12,550 bases of DNA from JBEICQ01 sp040383885 (GTDB taxonomy: Bacteria > Bacteroidota > Bacteroidia > UBA4408): NCBI GenBank assembly GCA_040383885.1, contig JBEICQ010000055.1, positions 1 through 12,550 of the forward strand, read 5' to 3'. Below the pieces are notes generated by a model. It was not told where the DNA came from and made no database searches. It saw only the letters and a program-made list of their open reading frames with translations. The position numbers were made by a program, and so were the translations under genes. Shown here one piece after another: positions 1 through 5,709 of this stretch. How positions within the stretch are numbered: the first letter of the stretch is position 1; each line of letters begins with the position of its first letter.

Positions 1-430
1 CAGTGATGTTGAGATTAACTACCTGGGCAGCGGAAGAAGAATTGGGCGTAACACCGGTAATTTGGAATGGAACCAGCGGCGGATTCAGGGTGAATGCATT
101 GTTCAACCATAGATAACCTGAGGAAGGATCCCAGGCAACTATGTCGTAAACACCGGTAGTGTTTAGCACCGTGAAAGTAAAAGTACATAGTAACTGATTG
201 TCAGTTACAATCTGGATACTGTCAGGATAAATCTGCTCAGAATTAAAAGGAGATTCCAGCCAGAGATTGGGAGGAAAGGTGCCTTGAGCAAAAGAGCAGT
301 TGTTGCCTGTAACAGATAGCGTGACCGTTTCGCTAATATTGGAAGAAGAGGGAAAAACACCGGTGAGAACCTGAGCAACAGAAAACATGCAGAGGTGGAG
401 GAGAACAAGGCATGAGAAGATTTTTTTCAT
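1..430 (-). CDS. Secreted Ig-like/IPT-type protein, N-terminal part (runs off the left edge)
   Basis: The reading frame opens at the ATG at 430-428 and stays open to base 1, giving the first 143 residues; the 3' part is missing. Residues 1-20 (MKKIFSCLVLLHLCMFSVAQ) look like a signal peptidase I signal sequence with the AQ ending common in Bacteroidota, so the product is probably exported. The mature part is rich in Ser, Thr, Asn and beta-type residues. It has two similar openings, LTGVFPSSSNISETVTLSVTG near residues 22-42 and ITGVTPNSSSAAQVVNLNIT near 124-143, spaced as in tandem Ig-like or IPT/TIG-like domains of large surface proteins. Many such proteins are type IX secretion cargo, but the sorting domain would lie outside the window, so this is inference. 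The start overlaps the stop of the upstream ligase gene by four bases (ATGA), which implies translational coupling. Substrate and function are unknown. Confidence 0.8.
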   Translation of the reverse strand, partial: MKKIFSCLVLLHLCMFSVAQVLTGVFPSSSNISETVTLSVTGNNCSFAQGTFPPNLWLESPFNSEQIYPDSIQIVTDNQLLCTFTFTVLNTTGVYDIVAWDPSSGYLWLNNAFTLNPPLVPFQITGVTPNSSSAAQVVNLNIT

Positions 431-2484
431 GAGGGTTTGTATTTTTTTATCCATTGTTGATACCTGTCAAAGGAAAGCAATTTATCGGCATTATCCAAAG
501 AATAATAAGCATCCTCTATGGTTTGAAGCAAAAATGGAAGGTGATTTTTTTTGCTTTTAAAATAAATGCTCTTGTACCATGCCTCCACATTATGAATGGC
601 CATCAACTGATGTTGGATAGGCAAGCCGGCAGCTGAATCAGCGAGGATGATGAGGTTCTTTTTTAGCACCACAGGAAGTATCGTGTTAAAGAGAGGATTA
701 AGTGTATCGGGGCTTACTAACTCAAAGGCTTGCAGCGCCTGAAGTGGCTTGTTGGCGTTAAAATAAGCAGCCACCAGGTTGTAGCGTGCTTCTTCGAATC
801 CGGGAGAGAGATGCAATGCCTTTTCGTAAAGCGAGATTGCTGCGGAATGATTTCCCTTTAACTCGTAGCAGGTAGCCAGATTGTTAAGCACATGCACATG
901 GTTTGGATTGAGGATATAGGCCTCAGAAAAATCTTTGAAAGCATTGTTGGTGTTGCCCAGGTTGTACCATGCCGATCCGCTGTACCATGGCAAGGGGGTA
1001 CAGGTGGGATCAATACGGTATAAAAAGTTTTCAGCCCCGGAGATATGCTCAATTACCTGCATCCAGTTTTGGTTGGCCCGGTATTTATATGCTTTGGAAA
1101 GATGATACTCACCTCGGATGCGGTAATAAGAAACAAACAAGAGCATGGCGGAGAGAAGAGACAGAAAGATCCCGGGGAGTTTTGCACTCAAAAGAGAGGA
1201 TTGCTTCCCGGGCTGCCTGCCAATGATGAGAACCGCCAATGCGGGGGCCAGGACGGCTTTGTGTTCCATCCTCTCATAGGGAAAAGCAAAAAAGGAGAGG
1301 ATGAAAAAAGAAACAAGAAGATGTAAACAAATTAAATATTCAGTGGATTTTGTTCTCAGGTAATTCCTGAACGAAAGAAAAAGTGGAAGTGCAAAAGCTG
1401 CCAGGTAGAGAAGCAATCCCACCATTCCGTTTTCGGATAGAATCCAAAGAAAATCGTTGTGCGGGCGTTGGTGAAAGGTGAGGTTGTTTTGGGTTTCGAG
1501 TCCGCTGTATCCATACCTGAGCACTTCAGTTTTCCAGCTTCCCGTACCCTTTCCAAAAAGAAAATTTTCGGAGGCAAGTTGCCAGGTTTTCTTCCACAGT
1601 GCAATTCGCTCTCCTCCCGATCCATAATCGAATCCCAGCATGGAACGCAGTTGCTTGAAGAGGGTATCGAAAGAATCGGTTAATCCATACAAAAGCACGC
1701 CGGTGAGCAAGGCTCCTAAAAATAGCAGGATGGTTTGCAAAGGAAGTTTCTGCGGATGACTTGAATGAGACATGCCGTAGAGAAAAAATAAAAGGAGTGC
1801 CATACCTGAAGAAACCAACATGGCCAGCCAAACCGAACGGGTGAGCAACATCGTAATCATGAGCAGGGAAAAAAAGATTCCGGCATATGCCAGTTTTTTT
1901 TTCATCCCATTTTCTTTGATAAGCTGAAGGTGCCAGGGTGCAGTGAGGAGGATGATTTCTGAGAGGATATTTTTATGTCCAAAGGTGCCTGTGATGCGGT
2001 ATGTTTGGGAGTGGTTTGTAAGGGGTTGCAAAGCATATTCAACAAAGCCATATAAGGCCATGAAACAGACAAGAAGATTGATGAGCGAAAATGCAAAAGC
2101 GGTTTTTTGGAGACCCTGACCGGCCTGGTTCAACCAGTAGGAGAAGGCAAAGACAAGTGCGGGAAGAATGAAGTTGCAGGAGGCCACAAACAAACCGTCG
2201 GAAACATTTGAACTGTAAAAAACACCTGCCACACCAAGTGCAGCAAAAGCGAACAGGAGCAAAACCACCGGGTGAAAAAAATGGGCCGTTGAGAAATTTT
2301 TTTGAGTCATCCGGATGCCAAGCATTCCGATAAGCAGAGAGGCATATAGAAATTTAGGAAGCAGGGTTGCATCGGCAAGGGATTGTGTATAGAGAAAAAA
2401 ACAAGGTGCACAGAGAAAAAACAACAAGAGTCCACTTCCGTATTCGGGGGCAGATACAGGAACTGTTGTTCGTTTTTTCTTCAT
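427..2484 (-). CDS. O-antigen ligase/polymerase-like membrane protein with C-terminal TPR repeats
   Basis: This 685-residue protein is polytopic: hydrophobic segments occur from about residue 15 to 400, with another near 430-450, suggesting ten or more membrane helices. The long loop around residues 290-345 contains GKGTGSWKTEVLRYGY and then RPHNDFLWILSENGMVG, with the histidine at about residue 342. This is the signature of the Wzy_C/WaaL (O-antigen ligase) superfamily, whose loop His and Arg take part in transferring lipid-linked glycans. After the membrane part, residues about 505-605 form TPR-like repeats (AWYNLGNTNNAFKDFSEAY, LNNLATCYELKGNHSAAISL, ARYNLVAAYFNANKPLQAL), probably facing the periplasm. 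Members of the family attach or polymerise surface glycans, or glycosylate proteins; the sequence does not decide which. The gene starts 28 bases after the aminotransferase stop and its TGA overlaps the ATG of the downstream secreted protein, so the three are likely one operon. No Shine-Dalgarno sequence is visible. Confidence 0.85.
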   Translation of the reverse strand: MKKKRTTVPVSAPEYGSGLLLFFLCAPCFFLYTQSLADATLLPKFLYASLLIGMLGIRMTQKNFSTAHFFHPVVLLLFAFAALGVAGVFYSSNVSDGLFVASCNFILPALVFAFSYWLNQAGQGLQKTAFAFSLINLLVCFMALYGFVEYALQPLTNHSQTYRITGTFGHKNILSEIILLTAPWHLQLIKENGMKKKLAYAGIFFSLLMITMLLTRSVWLAMLVSSGMALLLFFLYGMSHSSHPQKLPLQTILLFLGALLTGVLLYGLTDSFDTLFKQLRSMLGFDYGSGGERIALWKKTWQLASENFLFGKGTGSWKTEVLRYGYSGLETQNNLTFHQRPHNDFLWILSENGMVGLLLYLAAFALPLFLSFRNYLRTKSTEYLICLHLLVSFFILSFFAFPYERMEHKAVLAPALAVLIIGRQPGKQSSLLSAKLPGIFLSLLSAMLLFVSYYRIRGEYHLSKAYKYRANQNWMQVIEHISGAENFLYRIDPTCTPLPWYSGSAWYNLGNTNNAFKDFSEAYILNPNHVHVLNNLATCYELKGNHSAAISLYEKALHLSPGFEEARYNLVAAYFNANKPLQALQAFELVSPDTLNPLFNTILPVVLKKNLIILADSAAGLPIQHQLMAIHNVEAWYKSIYFKSKKNHLPFLLQTIEDAYYSLDNADKLLSFDRYQQWIKKYKPS

Positions 2485-2512
2485 GCTTGAAAACTTGATA
2501 AGGCTTCCGGAC

Positions 2513-3706
2513 TCATACAGCCTGATCCATGGCTTTTTTCAGGAGCTGAATGGCAGCAAGTAATTCTTCATCGCTGGTATTGAGTGGGGGTGCAATGCGG
2601 AGCGCATTGTCGCAAAACAGAAACCAGTCGGTGATGATGCCGAGCCGGAGTCCTTCGCGAATGATTCTTAACGCAGTGGCATTGTCATTTACATGTGCGC
2701 AAAGCAGGAGTCCTTTTCCGGTGATGGCATTCACGGAATGATGTATTAATTCTTTTCTAACAAGCGTTTCAAGATGCAGTGCACGGGAAGCGAGATTTTC
2801 GTCCAGGATGGTTTGCAGGCAGGCCATTCCTGCAGCACAGCAGAGTGCATTTCCGCCAAAGGTGGTGATGTGACCAAGAATAGGATTGCGACGCAGTTGT
2901 TGCATCAGATAAGCGGAGCCAATAAATGCGCCAAGGGGCAGTCCACCGCCAAGTGATTTGGCTGTGCACACCACATCGGGGAGGATACCAAAATGCTCGA
3001 AGGCCCATGTTTTTCCGGTGCGGCCCATGCCCGACTGAATCTCATCAACCACCAGCAAGGTGCCTGTTTGCCTGCAGCGATCACTCAGGGCAAGCATATA
3101 TTCCCCGGAAGGGACGATGCAACCGGCTTCGGCCTGGATGGCTTCGATAAAAACCCCGGCTGTATCGCCTGTAATCATTGACAGGTCATCAAAATTGTTG
3201 AAGCGTATTTGTGTGGTTCCCGGCAGAAGGGGTCTGAAAGCCTGTTTGTAATGTTCGCAACCCATCAGGCTGAGCGGACCCTGTGTAGATCCATGATAGG
3301 CATTGTGGCAGGAGACAAGACCGGTGCGGCCTGTGGCCCTTTTTACCAGCTTCATGGCACCATCAATGGCTTCGGCGCCGCTGTTGGTGAAATAGACACA
3401 GCTCAGGGGTGGAGGCAAGGTAGAAGCCAGCAGAGCAGCATAAGCAACCTGAGGCGCCTGGATGTATTCGCCGTAGACCATCAGGTGGAGGAATTTTTCT
3501 GTTTGGTCGTGGATGGCCTTTTTCACTGCCGGGTGCTGGTGTCCGAGGTTGCTCACACTGATGCCTGAGATCAGGTCAGCATACCTTTTGCCATCGGGGG
3601 CATACAGGTAAAATCCGCTGGCAGACTGGATTTCTAATTCCATGGGAAAATCACTTGTAAGTGCCAGATTTTCAAAGAAAAGACTACGGGTACTGAGGTG
3701 TTGCAT
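2513..3706 (-). CDS. Class III PLP-dependent aminotransferase (acetylornithine/4-aminobutyrate type)
   Basis: A 397-residue fold-type I aminotransferase of class III. NSGAEA at residues 108-113 is the PLP phosphate-binding loop, DEIQSGMGRTG from residue 221 carries the aspartate that pairs with the pyridine nitrogen, and TAKSLGGGLPLGA contains the Schiff-base lysine at about residue 250. The N-terminal part (GKRYADLISGISVSNLGHQHP) is typical of the ArgD/GabT/BioA group. All catalytic elements are present, so an active enzyme is expected. The substrate cannot be read from sequence; close relatives are annotated only as aspartate aminotransferase family. The frame is open upstream to an ATG at 3748, but I chose the ATG at 3706. 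It gives the usual family N-terminus, and the extra 14 residues would start inside the promoter and operator region. It is the first gene of the leftward operon, followed 28 bases later by the O-antigen ligase-like gene. Confidence 0.92.
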   Translation of the reverse strand: MQHLSTRSLFFENLALTSDFPMELEIQSASGFYLYAPDGKRYADLISGISVSNLGHQHPAVKKAIHDQTEKFLHLMVYGEYIQAPQVAYAALLASTLPPPLSCVYFTNSGAEAIDGAMKLVKRATGRTGLVSCHNAYHGSTQGPLSLMGCEHYKQAFRPLLPGTTQIRFNNFDDLSMITGDTAGVFIEAIQAEAGCIVPSGEYMLALSDRCRQTGTLLVVDEIQSGMGRTGKTWAFEHFGILPDVVCTAKSLGGGLPLGAFIGSAYLMQQLRRNPILGHITTFGGNALCCAAGMACLQTILDENLASRALHLETLVRKELIHHSVNAITGKGLLLCAHVNDNATALRIIREGLRLGIITDWFLFCDNALRIAPPLNTSDEELLAAIQLLKKAMDQAV

Positions 3707-3710
3707 GGAA

Positions 3711-3718
3711 CAAAAGTA
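3711..3718 (-). promoter_or_regulatory. Bacteroidota-type -7 promoter element of the aminotransferase operon
   Basis: Read on the minus strand, TACTTTTG is an exact match to the TAnnTTTG -7 element used by the Bacteroidota primary sigma factor. It lies in a 13-base string, TTACTTTTGTTCC, that recurs on the plus strand in front of mraZ. Only four bases separate it from the ATG at 3706, so the expected start of transcription falls on or next to the start codon. No clear TTTG -33 element is seen at the usual distance; tandem MraZ-like boxes lie just upstream instead. Confidence 0.6.
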
Positions 3719-3739
3719 AGGCATGAACCAAGCTAATAT

Positions 3740-3759
3740 ATCCCACATTTTCCCACTCT
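3740..3759 (-). promoter_or_regulatory. Two tandem MraZ-box-like repeats facing the aminotransferase operon
   Basis: On the minus strand the sequence reads AGAGTGGGAA then AATGTGGGAT, two 10-base direct repeats that each hold TGGGA with five bases between the cores. MraZ of E. coli binds TGGGN repeats spaced by five bases. The next repeat in register (3739-3730) is degenerate. The boxes end about 21 bases before the -7 element, roughly -35 to -53 from the predicted start of transcription. They match the array in front of mraZ in period and sequence, which suggests that MraZ also acts on the divergent operon. Binding is inferred, not shown. Confidence 0.55.
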
Positions 3760-3835
3760 ATAAATATATTGATTATCAAAGATTTAATATTTAATTTTAG
3801 GGCGATTAAAGGATTAATGGGAAAAGTTATTAACA

Positions 3836-3865
3836 AAAGTGGGATAAAATGGTATAAAGTGGAAA
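3836..3865 (+). promoter_or_regulatory. MraZ operator: three tandem 10-base boxes upstream of mraZ
   Basis: Three contiguous 10-base repeats, AAAGTGGGAT, AAAATGGTAT and AAAGTGGAAA, place TGG cores at 3840, 3850 and 3860. MraZ proteins bind three or more TGGG-type repeats with a 10-base period in their own promoter (known in E. coli; Mycoplasma has AAAGTG-type boxes). The match, just upstream of mraZ and covering the region where a -33 element would lie, supports autoregulation of the dcw cluster. A fourth TGGGA at 3818 is out of register and probably not part of the array. Confidence 0.75.
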
Positions 3866-3874
3866 ACATTCAAT

Positions 3875-3882
3875 TACTTTTG
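3875..3882 (+). promoter_or_regulatory. Bacteroidota-type -7 promoter element of mraZ and the dcw cluster
   Basis: TACTTTTG matches TAnnTTTG exactly and sits inside TTACTTTTGTTCC. The expected start of transcription is near 3887, leaving a leader of about 12 bases before the mraZ ATG at 3899. There is no Shine-Dalgarno sequence, as is usual in this phylum. The third MraZ box ends ten bases upstream. With no later gap longer than a few bases before the right edge, this is likely the main promoter for all rightward genes. Confidence 0.65.
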
Positions 3883-3898
3883 TTCCGAGCGCTCAGCC

Positions 3899-4378
3899 AT
3901 GGTATCATTCATCGGAGAATACGATTGTAAACTAGACCCAAAGGGCCGTTTATCGGTTCCTGCAGGGCTTTACAAGCAGTTTGATGCCCGCTACCGGGAG
4001 CGCTTCATCATCAACAGGAGCATCTTTCAAAAATGTTTGGTTTTGTATCCCGTGGATGCATGGGAGCAAATCATGCAAGACCTGTCGAAGCTCAACCGGT
4101 TTATCAAGGAGAATGACACCTTCATCCGCATGTTCACCAACGGAGCCACCCAGGTGGAGCTGGATGGGGCGGGCAGGATTCTTATCCCCAAGAAACTGCT
4201 TGACTATGCGAGTGCGGAGAAAGAGGTGGTCTTGAATGCCCACCTGAACAAGGTGGAGATTTGGAGTAAGAAATTGTTTGATCAGGGACTCAGTCAGCTT
4301 AGTGATAAAGATTTTGAGGCGCTTGCCGAAAAAGTGATGTCGAAGATTGACCCCAACGAACAGAGAAAACTATCCTGA
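3899..4378 (+). CDS. mraZ: Transcriptional regulator MraZ
   Basis: A 159-residue protein with the two AbrB/SpoVT-like half-domains that define MraZ. The first carries DPKGRL at residues 13-18 and the second DGAGRI at residues 89-94, the two DxxxGR loops used for DNA binding. MraZ forms ring-shaped oligomers and, where studied, represses or activates the dcw promoter through tandem TGGG-type boxes; matching boxes lie at 3836-3865. Length is close to the usual 140-155 residues, with a short charged tail (SKIDPNEQRKLS). It is the first gene of the dcw cluster, and its TGA shares one base with the rsmH ATG (TGATG). I accept the ATG at 3899 because translation from it opens with the conserved FIGEYDCKLDPKGRL. 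Confidence 0.96.
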   Translation: MVSFIGEYDCKLDPKGRLSVPAGLYKQFDARYRERFIINRSIFQKCLVLYPVDAWEQIMQDLSKLNRFIKENDTFIRMFTNGATQVELDGAGRILIPKKLLDYASAEKEVVLNAHLNKVEIWSKKLFDQGLSQLSDKDFEALAEKVMSKIDPNEQRKLS

Positions 4379-5286
4379 TGGATGGTTTTCACATACCCGT
4401 TCTTTTACATGATGTGTTGGATGGACTCTCTATGAACCCATCGGGAATCTATGTGGATGTAACCTTCGGAGGAGGCGGACACAGTGCCGGTATGCTCTCG
4501 CGATTAGCGGATTCCGGTAAGCTGATTGCCTTTGACCAGGATGATGATGCCTTGCTTCGCGCAGATGGAGATGACAAGCGACTGGTACTGGTCAAATCTA
4601 ATTTCAGGTTTTTTAGTCAGCACCTGCGCTATCTGAAAATAACAGAAGTTGATGGCATACTTGCCGATCTTGGGGTTTCGTCTCACCAGTTTGATACACC
4701 CGAACGCGGATTCTCTATTCGCTTTGATGAGGTACTGGACATGCGCATGAATCGTTCGCAGAAACGATCTGCACTGGAGGTACTGAATGAGTATGATGCA
4801 GAGGCACTGTCTCTGGTGTTCAGAAATTATGGAGAGTTGGAAAAATCGGGCAAACTGGCAAATGCCATCCTGCAGTTCCGCAAAAAAATTTTGCTAAAAA
4901 CCACCGGACAGCTCTCTGAACTTGTTCAGCAGGTATACGGACAGAAACACCTGAACCAAATGCTGGCAAGGGTTTTTCAGGCCGTGCGGATAGAGGTAAA
5001 TGCCGAACTCGATGCCTTGCGTGATTTTTTAGAAACCAGTTTGTCCATGTTGAAACCCGGAGGCAGACTCGCGGTAATCAGCTATCACTCTCTGGAAGAC
5101 AGGTTGGTAAAAAACTTTATGCGTCACGGTAAAACAGAGGGAGAGCAGGAGTCAGATGTTTTTGGCAATCGTTTCAGTCCATTCAACCAGCTTACAAAAA
5201 AACCCATCGTGCCCTCGGCGGATGAAGTGGAGCAAAATCCACGGAGCCGAAGCGCAAGACTGAGGATTGCTGAAAAAATAAAATGA
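4378..5286 (+). CDS. rsmH: 16S rRNA (cytosine(1402)-N(4))-methyltransferase RsmH (MraW)
   Basis: A 302-residue SAM-dependent methyltransferase. The family opening HIPVLLHDVLDGL is at residues 5-17. The SAM-binding motif VDVTFGGGGHSAGML spans about 26-40, ADLGVSSHQFDTPERGFS starts at residue 96, and SYHSLEDRLVKNF starts at residue 235; the end, RSARLRIAEKI, is also typical. RsmH methylates N4 of C1402 in the decoding centre of 16S rRNA and is almost always second in dcw clusters, though its role there is unclear. All key motifs are intact and the length is normal (about 300). The start overlaps the mraZ stop by one base. The stop lies inside ATGA at 5283-5286, which offers a coupled start for the next gene; see the separate entry on its frame. 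Confidence 0.97.
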   Translation: MDGFHIPVLLHDVLDGLSMNPSGIYVDVTFGGGGHSAGMLSRLADSGKLIAFDQDDDALLRADGDDKRLVLVKSNFRFFSQHLRYLKITEVDGILADLGVSSHQFDTPERGFSIRFDEVLDMRMNRSQKRSALEVLNEYDAEALSLVFRNYGELEKSGKLANAILQFRKKILLKTTGQLSELVQQVYGQKHLNQMLARVFQAVRIEVNAELDALRDFLETSLSMLKPGGRLAVISYHSLEDRLVKNFMRHGKTEGEQESDVFGNRFSPFNQLTKKPIVPSADEVEQNPRSRSARLRIAEKIK

Positions 5287-5393
5287 CCAACCAGGATAAT
5301 ATCGGTACATACATTCCTATGCTTGAGGAAATTGAGGGCAAGAAAAAAAAAAGAGCCTTCAAAATCTGCACGCAAAATATCGGTTCCGATTGA
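5283..5393 (+). other. Short coupled reading frame, probable true 5' end of the ftsL-like gene in the -1 frame
   Basis: The ATG at 5283 overlaps the rsmH TGA as ATGA, the same arrangement used at the ftsL/ftsI junction. It reads MTNQDNIGTYIPMLEEIEG, then lysines from the A tract, and stops at 5391-5393 after 36 codons. The ftsL-like body is read one base ahead. Removing one A from the tract at 5343-5352 would join both frames into one protein of 141 residues starting MTNQDNIGTYIPMLEEIEG and continuing KKKKEPSKSARK. I infer that this is the natural start, reached through slippage, a frameshift, or after correcting a one-base sequence error. Confidence 0.5.
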
Positions 5394-5709
5394 CCTTGGT
5401 AACATCATCAACGGGAATTTTCTTGCCAGTAACAACTCCGTCAAACAATTACCATTTGTGTTTTTTCTCGTGATGATGTGCATGCTCTATATCGCCAACA
5501 CCTATTACGCAGAGAGAAACATCCGAAGTATCAACAAGCTTACCCGTGAAATCAAACAATTGCATAGTGATTACATCACCTCAAAATCTGATTTGATGGC
5601 GGTGAGCAAGCAAAGTGAAATATCGAAGAAATCAGTTGAACAGGGATTGTTGGAATCTACTCAGTCGCCTTACAAAATAGTAGGGGCATTAAGCAGCTCG
5701 GAAAAATGA
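5323..5709 (+). CDS. ftsL: FtsL-like divisome membrane protein (Bacteroidota type)
   Basis: As it stands the frame gives 128 residues from a TTG at 5323; the first in-frame ATG lies inside the membrane segment, so a later start is not possible. The product is a small bitopic protein: a basic cytoplasmic head (RKLRARKKKEPSKSARK), one membrane helix at about residues 44-60 (PFVFFLVMMCMLYIANTYY), then a periplasmic stretch with coiled-coil character (NIRSINKLTREIKQLHSDY) and a short tail ending SPYKIVG. Its place between rsmH and ftsI and its topology are those of FtsL, which links FtsB/FtsQ to the FtsW-FtsI pair. Sequence similarity to proteobacterial FtsL is weak, so the name rests on context and on Bacteroidota relatives with the QLPF...YIANTY pattern. 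The TTG start is doubtful; the coupled ATG at 5283 is likelier but off by one base. The stop overlaps the ftsI start (ATGA). Confidence 0.8.
   Translation: MRKLRARKKKEPSKSARKISVPIDLGNIINGNFLASNNSVKQLPFVFFLVMMCMLYIANTYYAERNIRSINKLTREIKQLHSDYITSKSDLMAVSKQSEISKKSVEQGLLESTQSPYKIVGALSSSEK
5343..5352 (+). repeat. A10 homopolymer tract at the start of ftsL
   Basis: Ten consecutive A bases lie at the point where the coupled upstream frame and the ftsL body differ by one base. Tracts of nine or more A are known sites of RNA polymerase slippage and replication slippage, and also of sequencing and assembly errors. A nine-base tract would restore one continuous frame. Confidence 0.9.

Noticed and set aside
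205..408. Minus-strand 67-codon open frame
   Set aside because: It overlaps, in another frame, the longer frame from 430 that has a clear signal peptide and an ATGA overlap with the upstream gene; no motif supports it.
3707..3748. Upstream extension of the aminotransferase to the ATG at 3748 or 3724
   Set aside because: The added residues (MWDILAWFMPYFCS) do not resemble the family N-terminus and are encoded by the promoter and operator sequence.
3769..3779. Palindrome TTGATTATCAA in the control region
   Set aside because: An 11-base palindrome in an A+T-rich stretch can arise by chance, and no known operator fits; it is not placed symmetrically between the two promoters.
3818..3822. Extra TGGGA upstream of the mraZ array
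   Set aside because: It is 22 bases from the next core, out of the 10-base register, and its flanks do not match the AAAG-type box.
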